14,614 bases of DNA from assembly GCA_010030955.1 (NCBI GenBank), contig RHBP01000026.1:1-14614 (forward strand), in the 5' to 3' direction. This document shows, piece by piece, positions 7,229-14,614 of this stretch. The number at the start of each line of letters is the position of its first letter. The first letter of the stretch is position 1. The stretch comes from Synechococcaceae bacterium WBB_10_009 (GTDB lineage: Bacteria; Cyanobacteriota; Cyanobacteriia; PCC-6307; Cyanobiaceae). Position numbers and translations under genes: made by a program. The notes under the pieces are model-generated. The model made no database searches, was not told the origin of the DNA, and was given only the letters and a program-made list of their open reading frames with translations.

Positions 7229-7612
7229 TCACGACGCCAGCTGGCAGTGGCGGGAGCGCTGCACGCCCACCACCCCATCAAACCCGGGCACTGGGGCGTG
7301 GCACTTGCGCAGTTCGAGACGGGTGGGCACGGCGCCATAGAGCTGCTCGAGACAATCCAGAATCCGCTCAGCGAAGTGCTCCAACGTGAGGCAACGCAGC
7401 TCCGCCGCCAGCCGCTGCAGTGCCCTGATCGCCTGGCTGTAATCGAGGCTGTGCTCCAGCCGGTCGCTGGCGCCGGCAGCCTCCAGATCCCACGCGAGGC
7501 TGAAATCCAGCTCAAACCACTGGCCCAGCTGCCGCTCCCGCTCCAGCACCCCCACATGGGCCCAGAGCCGCAGGCCGCGCACCAGGATCCGGTCGCCGCT
7601 GCCGTTGCTCAC
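7229..7612 (-). CDS. folB: dihydroneopterin aldolase
   Basis: This 127-residue protein converts 7,8-dihydroneopterin to 6-hydroxymethyl-dihydropterin and glycolaldehyde in folate synthesis. The FolB pattern is clear: GLRLWAHVGVLERERQLGQ (about residues 13-31), the strand FELDFSLAWDL, and SDRLEHSLDYSQ (49-60) with conserved Tyr58. The C-terminus has LELRKCHAPVPGF with the catalytic Lys at 103. Length fits the family (about 120). The start is GTG, with GTGA overlapping the proA stop, so translation is probably coupled to proA. Without accepting this non-ATG start the frame would run unrealistically into proA. A downstream GTG at 7579 is a possible alternative but would trim the N-terminus close to the first strand. 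The lipase-like gene follows 19 nt later. Confidence 0.92.
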   Translation of the reverse strand: MSNGSGDRILVRGLRLWAHVGVLERERQLGQWFELDFSLAWDLEAAGASDRLEHSLDYSQAIRALQRLAAELRCLTLEHFAERILDCLEQLYGAVPTRLELRKCHAPVPGFDGVVGVQRSRHCQLAS

Positions 7613-8940
7613 AGCGACAGGTCGCGGTGGCTGAAGCGGTGGCCACCGCCGGCGTAGTCGGAGGCGATGTGGCCATCGCCCCGCAGCAGGTAGCGGTAGG
7701 TCACCAACCCCTCCAGCCCCACCGGCCCGCGGGGCGGCAGGGTCTGGGTGCTGATGCCCACCTCGGCACCGAATCCGTAGCGGAAGCCATCGGCGAAGCG
7801 GGTGGAGCAGTTCACATACACGCCGGCGCTGTCCACCCCCCGCAGAAACGTCTCCGCCGTGGCGGCGTTGGTGGTGCAGATGGCATCGGTGTGGCGTGAG
7901 CCGTAGCGGCGGATGTGCTCCAGGGCCTGGGGCAGATCGTCCACCACCCGCACCGCCAGCACCAGGTCGGAGTATTCGGTGCGCCAATCGTCGTCGGTGG
8001 CGGCCTGCTCCACCCCCAGCGCCTGGCTGGCGGCATCGCCCCGCAGGCTCACGCCGGCGGCGGCGAAGGCGGGCAGGGCCTGCTGCAGAAACCCCGGCGC
8101 CGCATCGCGGTGCACCAGCAGGGTTTCGATCGCATTGCAGGCGGCGGGGTACTGGGTTTTGGCATCGATCGCCACCCGCACCGCCTGGGGGATGTCGACC
8201 TCCCGGTCGACATACAGGTGGCAGATGCCGTCGGCGTGGCCCAGCACCGGAATGCGGGTGTTGTCCTGGATGAAGCGCACCAGGGCGTTGGAGCCCCGCG
8301 GAATGATCAGATCCACCAGGCCATCGAGTTTGAGCAGCCCCAGGCTCTCCTCACGGGAGGTGAGCAGCTCCAGCGCCTCGGGGGCCACCGCCGTGGTCGC
8401 CAGGCCGCGGCGCAGGGCCGCCAGGATGGCGCTGCAGCTGCGGCTGGCCTCACGCCCCCCCTTGAGCAGGGCGCCGTTGCCGGAGCGCACCGCCAGCGAG
8501 GCGATCTGCATCACCGCATCGGGCCGCGCCTCGAAGATCACCCCCAACACCCCCAGCGGCACGCTCAACCGCTCCAGCACCAGGCCCTGATCCAGCTCCC
8601 GGTGCAGCTGCCGCACCCCCAGCGGATCCGGCAGCTGGGCCACCTGCCGCACCCCCTCAATGGCGCCGGCCAGCTTGCCGGCATCGAGCTTCAGGCGCGC
8701 CACCAGCGCCGGGGCCAGGCCATCGGCGGCGGCGGCCTCCAGGTCGGCGGCGTTGGCGGCGGCGATCCCCTCGGCCTCCGCCTGCAGGGCGTCGGCCATG
8801 GCCAGCACCGCCTGGCGCCGTTCGCCATCGCTGAGCCGGCCCAGATCCATGGCGGCACGGCGCACGGCGGCGGCCCGCTGCAGCAGATCGGGCGAGGGAT
8901 CGGGGACGCTCACAGCCGGCGGCGGCACGGTTGGCATCAT
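7609..8940 (-). CDS. proA: gamma-glutamyl phosphate reductase
   Basis: This 443-residue member of the aldehyde dehydrogenase superfamily reduces gamma-glutamyl phosphate with NADPH to glutamate-5-semialdehyde, the second step of proline synthesis. Visible signatures are VPLGVLGVIFEARPDA (127-142), the region SGNGALLKGGREA (153-165), and YPAACNAIETLLVH (264-277) with catalytic Cys268. GVYVNCSTRFADGFRYG then GAEVGIST at 373-398 completes the pattern. The N-terminus carries two adjacent Met codons. The first (8940) gives an ATGA overlap with the ROK-kinase stop, the second (8937) a one-base overlap; both are plausible. The proA stop overlaps the folB GTG. Its usual partner proB is not in the window. 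The frame stays open upstream to about 9201, but that stretch lies antisense-framed within the kinase gene and is not part of the protein. Confidence 0.96.
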   Translation of the reverse strand: MMPTVPPPAVSVPDPSPDLLQRAAAVRRAAMDLGRLSDGERRQAVLAMADALQAEAEGIAAANAADLEAAAADGLAPALVARLKLDAGKLAGAIEGVRQVAQLPDPLGVRQLHRELDQGLVLERLSVPLGVLGVIFEARPDAVMQIASLAVRSGNGALLKGGREASRSCSAILAALRRGLATTAVAPEALELLTSREESLGLLKLDGLVDLIIPRGSNALVRFIQDNTRIPVLGHADGICHLYVDREVDIPQAVRVAIDAKTQYPAACNAIETLLVHRDAAPGFLQQALPAFAAAGVSLRGDAASQALGVEQAATDDDWRTEYSDLVLAVRVVDDLPQALEHIRRYGSRHTDAICTTNAATAETFLRGVDSAGVYVNCSTRFADGFRYGFGAEVGISTQTLPPRGPVGLEGLVTYRYLLRGDGHIASDYAGGGHRFSHRDLSL

Positions 8941-9836
8941 GCCAAGCGGGGCGTCTCCAACCGCTCCAGCGCCAGCCGCGCCGCCCCCAGCCGGCCGGCG
9001 CCGTTGCCGAGGGCGGCACGGCGCAGCTCCAGACCAGCGCGGCTCTCCGCCTGCACCCGCTGCTCCAGCTCCGCCTGGGCCGCCGGCAGGAAATGGGCGC
9101 TGGCGGCGCTGAGGCCACCGCCGATCAACACCAGCCGGGGGGTGAGCACGTACACCAACGAACTCAAGCCGATGCCCAGCCAGCGGCCGTAGGCGCGCCA
9201 CACCGCCAGGGCCTCGCCATCACCGCCATCGGCGCGGCGGCACAGCTCCTTGGGGTCGAGGGGCGACAGCCGAGCCAGCCCGCCGATGCTGCAGAACTGC
9301 TCCAGGGAGCCACGGTTGCCGCTGTTGCACGGGGGGCCCTCCGGATCCACGCAGATCAACCCCGGCTCCGCCGCCGCACCGCCGTGGCCGGTGAACAGCT
9401 TCCCCCCCAGCAGCACACCACCGCCCACGCCAGTGCCGAGGGTGAGCAGCAGCACGTCGTCGTAGCCGCGGGCGGCACCGGTCCAGGCCTCGCCCACCAC
9501 GGCGCAGTTGCCGTCGTTGGCCAGGGTGACGCGCCGCTGCAGCTGGGCCTCCAGCCACGCCGCCAGGGGCACCTGCTCCCAGCCCGGCAGGTTGATGCAC
9601 ACCCGCGCCACCCGGCCGGCCGCATCCATGGGCCCCGGCAGCCCCACCCCCACCAGCGGCGCCAACCGGTCGGGGTCGAGCTGCTGCACCGCCTCCACGA
9701 TCGCCATCACCACCCCGCCGGGCATGGCCGGTTGGGGGGTGGGCACCTGCAGGTCCGCCAGCAGCGCCCCGCTGTCGCTGAAGCGCCCCAGCTTGATGGC
9801 CGTGCCCCCCAGGTCGATGCCGATCAGCTGGCCCAT
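8937..9836 (-). CDS. ROK-family sugar kinase (probable second glucokinase)
   Basis: This 299-residue protein has the ROK fold. The phosphate loop GIDLGGTAIKLG is at 6-17, LPGPMD at 66-71 and the catalytic-Asp motif ANDGN at 106-110 (D108). GTGVGGG is at 134-140 and LIGGGLS near the C-terminus. No helix-turn-helix precedes it, so it is a kinase rather than a ROK repressor. Two hallmark ROK sites are altered. The ExGH sugar/zinc motif reads EPGL (157-160), with Leu for His. The zinc motif CxCGxxGCxE reads CNSGNRGSLE (170-179), keeping one of three Cys. This may be the normal cyanobacterial variant. Glucose is the likely substrate, but mannose, N-acetyl sugars or polyphosphate use cannot be excluded. 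It sits 24 nt after the tamB-like gene and overlaps proA by 4 nt. Confidence 0.85.
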   Translation of the reverse strand: MGQLIGIDLGGTAIKLGRFSDSGALLADLQVPTPQPAMPGGVVMAIVEAVQQLDPDRLAPLVGVGLPGPMDAAGRVARVCINLPGWEQVPLAAWLEAQLQRRVTLANDGNCAVVGEAWTGAARGYDDVLLLTLGTGVGGGVLLGGKLFTGHGGAAAEPGLICVDPEGPPCNSGNRGSLEQFCSIGGLARLSPLDPKELCRRADGGDGEALAVWRAYGRWLGIGLSSLVYVLTPRLVLIGGGLSAASAHFLPAAQAELEQRVQAESRAGLELRRAALGNGAGRLGAARLALERLETPRLA

Positions 9837-9860
9837 GGCTCGCCCGCTCTGCCCTGCACC

Positions 9861-12800
9861 CTAAAAGCGCAAAAACATCTGGATCAGGCTCTGCCAGCGG
9901 CCCTCCGTGTCGATCGAGCCCTGCACCCCCACGCGGTCGCTGGCCTGGTAGCGCAGGTTGAACTGGGGCGGCAGGTCGCTGCGGTCGGGGGCCGCCAGCA
10001 CCGAGAAATTGAAGCGCTCGGTGAGGTCGAGGCCGATCTCCGAACCCAGGGCCAGCTTGGAGGGCAACTGGTTGGAGGTGCTGGAGCCGGGGGCCACATC
10101 AGGCACCACGAAATAGGCCGGGTAGAGGGCAAACGAGAGCCGATCGCCGAACAACTCACTGGCGCTGCCCAGCACCGGGGTGAGCAGCGATTGGCCCAAC
10201 ACCGTGGCCAGGGCGGCGCTGGCATTGGCCCCCAGCAGACCCACCAGGGAGTTGCCGCCGATCAGCGCCAAGAGCCGCTCCTTCGGCAGGGGCGGCGTGC
10301 TGGTGAGGGTGATGTTCTCCATCAAACGGTCGGCGGGGCCGGTGGCCTGCAACTTCACCTTCACCAGCCGCAGCTGCTCCAGCGAACGGCTGGGGCCCTG
10401 GGTGGCGTTGTTCCAGTCGTAGATGGTGGAGGAGCTGAGCGTGGCGCCGCTGGGGGTGGCCCCCGCCGGGCTGTCGGCCACACTGGTGCGCAGGGCAATG
10501 TCCACGTAGGGGATCAGCCCCAGGCTCGGGGTGAACACCGCCACGTTGGGGGCGTCGGGGTCGAGCCGGAAGGGGGTGATGAACAGCCCCAGTTGGCCCT
10601 TGAGCAGGCGCACCACACCGCTGATGCGGATGTCGGGATCCAACGGCCCCCGCAGGGTGAGCACCCCGGCGGTGTTGAAGTTGAGCACGTTGGGCACCGT
10701 GATGCGCAGGTTGGGGCCGAGGCGCAACCGCAGCCCGTTGAGCTGCACCGCGGAGAGCTTCGGCAGGTATTGGCGCAGGTCCTGGCTGGCGGCGCTCTCC
10801 AGCTGTTGGCCCATCACCAGCAGCGGTTCGCGGAAATCCCAATCGGCCTCCGCCAGCTGCCGCAGGCTCACCGGCCGGGCGGGGGCCGCGGCGGTGGCCA
10901 GGCCGCTGGGGTTGATGTTGATGCTGCCGCGGCTGAGCTGCAGCTCCCCCGCCAGCTCCGGCCGCCGCAGGGAGCCGCCCACGAGCACCTCCCCATCCAC
11001 CTGGGTCTGCAGCCGCGGCGCGGTGATCGGCACCGTTTTGAAGGCGAGTTTCAGCTGGCGCGGCGACTGGGGCACCGAGGTCACCAGCCCCAGGTGGCCG
11101 ACGCCGCTGATCTGGCCCGCCGCGCCGACGCGGGCGCTGAGCTGCTGCACCTCCAGCTCGGTGAAATCGAACAGCACCACGGCATCCAGGTCGCGCAGCT
11201 GCTGACCGGCCAGCAGCAGCTCCCCCTCACGGAAACGCAGGAAGCCGTTGGCCACCGGGGCCAGGCGCGAACCCCGCACCAGCAGCTGCAGGTCGGCGCT
11301 GCCCCGGCGCCACTCCAGCCCCGGCCCCCCCAGCACCGAGAGGAAACGCAGCCCATCGCCGCGGCTGGCCACCCGCAGCTCCAGCCCCTCGGCGGACGCC
11401 TGCAGCGGGATCACCCCCTTGAGGTCGACGCTGTTGCTGGCGCCGCCGCTGCGCAGGGCCCAATCGAGCGCCAGCCGGTTGTTCTCCAGGGCGATGCGGC
11501 CGCGGTCGAGCTGCAGGGTGCGCTCCCGCAGGCCGGCATCCTGCAGGGCCAGCTCCAGCTCCAGCTGTGGCGGCCGCCCCCGCCCCGGCAGGCCATAGCG
11601 GCCCTGCAATGACAGCGAGCCGCGCAACCCCTCCGGCACCGGCGCCAGCAGGCCCATCAGCGCCAGCGGCAGGTATTGGATGCTGAAGCTGCCGCCGCGG
11701 TTGAGGGGGCCCTGCAGCCGCACCAGCACCGGTTCTTTGCTGAGGGCCAGGTCGCGGTCGTCGCCCCGCAGCCACAGGTGGCCGCGGCTGCGCAGGTCGA
11801 TGAACAGTTGGTCGGAGCGGCTGCCCACCAGGGTGAGGTCGGCATCGAGCAGCGCCTCCAGATCCGCCGGGTCGAGGCGCACCTCGCCCTCGGCGGCAAT
11901 GGGCAGGCCCGGGGCGTTGAGGGCGGCGCGGGCCTGGCGCAATTGCGCCAGCTGGCCGCTGAGGTCAAGCCCGAGGGTGCCGGTGTCGAGCAGGCCGAGG
12001 TCGGCGGCGGCGCCGCCGCTGGGGCTGATCGCCCCATTCCACAGGGGCCAGGCCGCCAGCAGTTGGCGCAGGGCTGGCCCCCCCAGCCGGCGCGCCTCAA
12101 AGCGGGTCCACAGGGCCCCGCCCGGTTCGGTGCGGGCCCGGAACCCCACCGCCGCCTGGCGGCCATCGGCCCAGCGGCCCCGCAACTCCAACCGGCGGCC
12201 CCGCAGGCTGCCATTGGCGCTGAGGCTGCTGCCGTACACCCCCAACAGCTGTGGGCCGGCGATGCGCACGGCGCCTGCCATGGCCAGGGGTTGCAGCTCC
12301 AACTGGCCGGCGCCGCTGAGGGCCCCCTGCAACGGCCGGAACACCTGGCGGGGGCCGAGGGCCAGCTGCAGCCCCGCCAGCGGAACAGCGTCGCTGCTCC
12401 AGCGGTAGCGGCGCGGGCTGCCGCTGAGCCGCAGGCTGCCGCCGCCCCGCTGCAGCCGTGCGTCGGTGGGGAAGCCACGGCGGTCGAGGCGGGCCTGCAA
12501 CAGCCCAGCGGGCGCGGGGGCCAGGGGTTGCAGCCGCAGGCGGGCATCGGCCCCGAGGGCACCGCGCAGCTCGCCGCTCCAGGATTCCCGCAGCCAGAGG
12601 GGGCCGGCCCCGGGGTTGCGCACCAGCAGCTGCAGGTCGGAGCGGAGCGCCTGCAGGGGCCCCTCCAGCACCCCCCAGGCATCCAGGTCGCCGCGCAGCC
12701 GTGTGCCCACCAGGGCGCTGAGCCGATCCAGGGGAAAACGGCGCAGGTCGAACCGCAGCTGCAGCGGCCCGCCGCGGGGCCCCAGGGGGAGGCGGCCGCT

Positions 12801-14321
12801 GGCACTGAGCCGCTCGGCCTCCAGGCTCTGCAGATCCAGCTGGCCCGGCCGCCACACCAGCCTCGCCAGCAGGTCGCCCACCAGCGGATTGCGGCGTTGG
12901 CGCAGATCCAACTGCAGCCGCAGCTGGCTCCAGGGGCCCTGCTGCTGCAGCTGGGCCTGCAGGGCGGGGCGGGGCCCCAGCAGCGGCGCCAGTTGGGGCG
13001 GCAGACCACGCTGCAGCTGCAGACGCTGGCTGCGCAGGTCCAGGCGCGGCCACAGGGTGCCGCTGGCCTGCAACACCGCCTCGCGGTGGCGCAGCTGCAG
13101 GCTCGGCACCAGCACCCGCAGGCTGGGGCGGCGGCGCAGAGCCAGCCGGGCCTGGAGCTGCAGCCCCGGCAGGCTGGCCTGCAGGCGCAGATCGGGCTGG
13201 CGCCAGGGGCCCGCCAGCCGCGCCAGCAGCCGCTCGCCACCCTTCAGCGTGGTGGCCTGCAGCTGCAGCTGCAGCCATCCGCCGGGTCTGGTGCGGCGGG
13301 CCGCCAGCTGCAGCTGCCCAGAGAGGCGGCCGCGCCAATCCCCCAGGCGCAGGGGGGTGGGGCGCAGGGCCAGGCCCTCCGCCGAGCAGCGCAGCACCAA
13401 TGGATCTCCGCTGAGGGCTTGCGGCAGGCCCGGCGGCCGCCAACGCCATGCCTCCACAGACAGGCCACCGCGGCAGCCGTTGCCGCCGGGGCGCCGCTGC
13501 AACGCCAGGCTGCCCTGCAGGCGCCCCTCCACCCGCCCGGTCAATTGCTGCTGCAGGCCGCGGGGCAACAGCGCCAGGGCCGGCTCCAGCGGCAGTTGGC
13601 GCGGATGCAGCTGCAGCTCCAGGCTGCGCTGGCGCCACTGCAAACGGCCGCCAAAGCCCAGCTGCCCGCCGGTGGCGGCGTCGAGGCGACCACCCCAGGC
13701 CACCTGCCGCCGCCACAGCTGCAGCTCGCTGCTGCCCTCCAGGCGCAGCGCCAGGGCCTTGGGCCCTCGGGCCGATTCCGTGATGAGGCGCACCCGGGCC
13801 GGGTCCGCCAGGCGGATGCGCAACCCCAGCCGCGGCGGCTCCAAACCCGCCCTCTGGGGTGGGAACTCCCAGTAGCTGCCCCGCCGGTTGGCCCGCAACA
13901 GCGCCTCCGGCCGCTGCAGATCCAGCTCCAGCACCAGGGCCCGCTGCCACAGGCTGCGCAGGGGATCCACCCCCAGCACCAGCCCCTGGGCCTCCACCGT
14001 GGAGGGGTTGTCGAGCCCCGGCAGAAAGCGGCTCGGCCCCACCTGCAATCCCAGGCCCAGGGGCTTCAGCCCCCGGTAGGCCCCAAGCTGCAACGGGTGC
14101 CCCATGATCCGCCCCAACTGCCGCTCCAGGCGGGGGCGCTGTTGGCCATAGATCCGGGCCGCGAGGCGGTCGAGCGCCCACCATCCACCCCCCAGGGCGG
14201 CGGCCACACCCACCCCGGCCAACAGCGCCACCGGCTGGGGGACGCCCCCTGGGCGACCGGAGCGGCGACGCGGTCGGAGGCTCGGGCGGCCCGTGGGTCT
14301 CAGCGGCTGAGCAGGCCGCAA
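9861..14321 (-). CDS. tamB: TamB/Tic236-like translocation and assembly module protein (DUF490)
   Basis: This very large 1486-residue protein has one N-terminal membrane anchor (about residues 30-48, after an Arg-rich cytoplasmic segment) and a long periplasmic beta-rich body. It ends in a TamB_C/DUF490-type domain from about residue 1130. Recognisable there are GQLGLFITPFRLDPDAP, GLIPYVDIALRTSVADS and the terminal QMFLRF ending in Phe, as in proteins engaging Omp85 barrels. The family bridges inner and outer membranes and assists outer-membrane protein insertion or lipid transfer; Tic236 is the plastid relative. Alternating Leu-Gln/Leu-Arg strands (LQLQLQ, LRLQL) dominate residues 200-600. 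The furthest start is TTG at 14321. GTG at 14231 (residue 31) is an alternative, but it removes the Arg-rich N-region. It is the first gene of the minus-strand train. The symbol is by family analogy. Confidence 0.85.
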   Translation of the reverse strand: MRPAQPLRPTGRPSLRPRRRSGRPGGVPQPVALLAGVGVAAALGGGWWALDRLAARIYGQQRPRLERQLGRIMGHPLQLGAYRGLKPLGLGLQVGPSRFLPGLDNPSTVEAQGLVLGVDPLRSLWQRALVLELDLQRPEALLRANRRGSYWEFPPQRAGLEPPRLGLRIRLADPARVRLITESARGPKALALRLEGSSELQLWRRQVAWGGRLDAATGGQLGFGGRLQWRQRSLELQLHPRQLPLEPALALLPRGLQQQLTGRVEGRLQGSLALQRRPGGNGCRGGLSVEAWRWRPPGLPQALSGDPLVLRCSAEGLALRPTPLRLGDWRGRLSGQLQLAARRTRPGGWLQLQLQATTLKGGERLLARLAGPWRQPDLRLQASLPGLQLQARLALRRRPSLRVLVPSLQLRHREAVLQASGTLWPRLDLRSQRLQLQRGLPPQLAPLLGPRPALQAQLQQQGPWSQLRLQLDLRQRRNPLVGDLLARLVWRPGQLDLQSLEAERLSASGRLPLGPRGGPLQLRFDLRRFPLDRLSALVGTRLRGDLDAWGVLEGPLQALRSDLQLLVRNPGAGPLWLRESWSGELRGALGADARLRLQPLAPAPAGLLQARLDRRGFPTDARLQRGGGSLRLSGSPRRYRWSSDAVPLAGLQLALGPRQVFRPLQGALSGAGQLELQPLAMAGAVRIAGPQLLGVYGSSLSANGSLRGRRLELRGRWADGRQAAVGFRARTEPGGALWTRFEARRLGGPALRQLLAAWPLWNGAISPSGGAAADLGLLDTGTLGLDLSGQLAQLRQARAALNAPGLPIAAEGEVRLDPADLEALLDADLTLVGSRSDQLFIDLRSRGHLWLRGDDRDLALSKEPVLVRLQGPLNRGGSFSIQYLPLALMGLLAPVPEGLRGSLSLQGRYGLPGRGRPPQLELELALQDAGLRERTLQLDRGRIALENNRLALDWALRSGGASNSVDLKGVIPLQASAEGLELRVASRGDGLRFLSVLGGPGLEWRRGSADLQLLVRGSRLAPVANGFLRFREGELLLAGQQLRDLDAVVLFDFTELEVQQLSARVGAAGQISGVGHLGLVTSVPQSPRQLKLAFKTVPITAPRLQTQVDGEVLVGGSLRRPELAGELQLSRGSININPSGLATAAAPARPVSLRQLAEADWDFREPLLVMGQQLESAASQDLRQYLPKLSAVQLNGLRLRLGPNLRITVPNVLNFNTAGVLTLRGPLDPDIRISGVVRLLKGQLGLFITPFRLDPDAPNVAVFTPSLGLIPYVDIALRTSVADSPAGATPSGATLSSSTIYDWNNATQGPSRSLEQLRLVKVKLQATGPADRLMENITLTSTPPLPKERLLALIGGNSLVGLLGANASAALATVLGQSLLTPVLGSASELFGDRLSFALYPAYFVVPDVAPGSSTSNQLPSKLALGSEIGLDLTERFNFSVLAAPDRSDLPPQFNLRYQASDRVGVQGSIDTEGRWQSLIQMFLRF
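13257..13274. repeat. CTGCAG hexamer repeated three times in tamB
   Basis: Three tandem CTGCAG units encode LQLQLQ on the minus strand. Related CAGCTGCAG pieces recur through 12.9-13.7 kb. They reflect the alternating leucine-glutamine strands of the protein rather than a mobile repeat, though they could promote slippage. Confidence 0.7.
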
Positions 14322-14328
14322 TATAAAG
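14320..14328. promoter_or_regulatory. AT-rich core of the divergent tamB / ycf51 gap
   Basis: AATATAAAG is the most AT-rich point of the 33-bp gap. On the plus strand TATAAA could be a -10 box for the right-hand gene; on the minus strand TATATT could serve tamB. No -35 is evident on either strand. If the minus-strand element is a true -10, the TTG start at 14321 could not be used and tamB would begin further in, for example at the GTG at 14231. Confidence 0.3.
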
Positions 14329-14354
14329 GTGTTCTCCGGTCTCGCCGATCCCCC

Positions 14355-14614
14355 ATGCGTGCTGATCCGCTGCTGCTCACCGCCGGCGAGTGGCTGGGCA
14401 TTGCCGGGGGGGTGTTGCTGCTGCTCACCGTGGTGGGATTCCTGGCCCGCTGGGGCATTCGCTTCCGGCTGGTGGGGGTCACCAGCTTCACGGTGCTGCT
14501 GTCGCTCTCCTGCCTGGCCTTCGCGGTGAGCTACGCGCCACGCATCCTGGTGGAGGGGGCCGTGAGCGTGCCGGTGGTGTTCGACAACGGCGCCGACCTG
14601 GTGGTGGCCGCCGC
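14355..14614 (+). CDS. Ycf51/DUF2518-type membrane protein, N-terminal part (runs off window)
   Basis: The frame is open from ATG 14355 to the window end, giving 86 residues of a longer protein. Two hydrophobic segments are visible: about residues 14-31 (LGIAGGVLLLLTVVGFLA) and 39-60 (LVGVTSFTVLLSLSCLAF...). They are joined by the basic turn RWGIRFR. Then comes APRILVEGAVSVPVVFDNGAD, the start of a soluble part. The combination of a tryptophan-glycine-basic turn, FRLVG-TSFT and a following EGAV...VVFDNG stretch matches my memory of the Ycf51/DUF2518 family, a cyanobacterial and algal-plastid protein of unknown function. It diverges from tamB with a 33-bp gap and has no clear Shine-Dalgarno sequence. 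Family assignment is moderate because only the N-terminus is present. Confidence 0.68.
   Translation, partial: MRADPLLLTAGEWLGIAGGVLLLLTVVGFLARWGIRFRLVGVTSFTVLLSLSCLAFAVSYAPRILVEGAVSVPVVFDNGADLVVAA

Noticed and set aside
7210..7557. Upstream extension of the hydrolase frame, giving a 314-residue protein
   Set aside because: The extra residues are Trp/Ser/Arg-rich, overlap folB entirely and precede the conserved first strand of the fold.
7613..7987. Upstream extension of the folB frame, giving 252 residues
   Set aside because: It lies within proA and has no FolB similarity; the GTG at 7612 gives the normal family length.
8931..11612. Nearly 900-codon open plus-strand frame opposite the ROK kinase and tamB
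   Set aside because: It consists of Gln/His/Gly-rich low-complexity sequence, antisense to two real genes and crossing their boundary.
12097..14184. Alternative long frames on both strands inside tamB (Ala/Gly/Pro-rich or Arg/Ser/Cys-rich)
   Set aside because: The TamB frame has the membrane anchor, strand pattern and C-terminal domain; the others are shifted readings of the same GC-rich DNA.
1..14614. Mobile element, CRISPR, toxin-antitoxin, phage defence or novel gene cluster
   Set aside because: No transposase, integrase, spaced direct repeats, or composition shift suggesting insertion was found. All sizeable genes fit known families in a compact core layout.

Overview
This is a very GC-rich window (about 70% by eye) with dense, short-gapped gene packing. 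It carries an ndhD subunit of the photosynthetic-type NDH-1 complex, a Ycf51-type protein and a cyanobacterial-style TamB. Together these point to a picocyanobacterium of the Cyanobium/high-GC Synechococcus type. That assignment rests on gene content and base composition, not on a database search. No tRNA, rRNA, CRISPR array, insertion sequence, phage gene or defence module is visible.

Left half, plus strand: the 3' part of thrS (threonyl-tRNA synthetase), then glk (Glk-family glucokinase, ATGA-overlapped with thrS), thrB (homoserine kinase), ndhD (NDH-1 proton-pumping subunit) and prlC (M3-family oligopeptidase). The 110-bp thrB-ndhD gap is the only really structured intergenic region. It holds a 16-bp-arm AT-rich inverted repeat, a second small perfect hairpin and the only convincing Shine-Dalgarno sequence in the window. 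A perfect 16-bp palindrome follows ndhD.

Right half, minus strand: one compact gene train runs from about 14.3 kb down to 6.6 kb. In transcription order it is a tamB/DUF490 homologue (large envelope protein), a ROK-family sugar kinase, proA (proline synthesis), folB (folate synthesis, GTG start inside the proA stop) and a small alpha/beta-hydrolase. Gaps are 24, -4, -4 and 19 nt, so this is probably one operon with translational coupling. It ends tail-to-tail against prlC with overlapping stop codons and no space for a terminator.

Right edge, plus strand: the 5' end of a Ycf51/DUF2518-type membrane protein, divergent from tamB across a 33-bp gap with an AT-rich core.

The genes are mostly core housekeeping: translation, threonine, proline and folate synthesis, glucose phosphorylation, cyclic/respiratory electron flow, peptide turnover and outer-membrane biogenesis. 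I do not see a new multi-gene system. The points most worth checking are the ndhD leader, the zinc-motif-degenerate ROK kinase alongside a second glucokinase family, and the convergent prlC/hydrolase overlap. Every gap between genes is under 300 bp.
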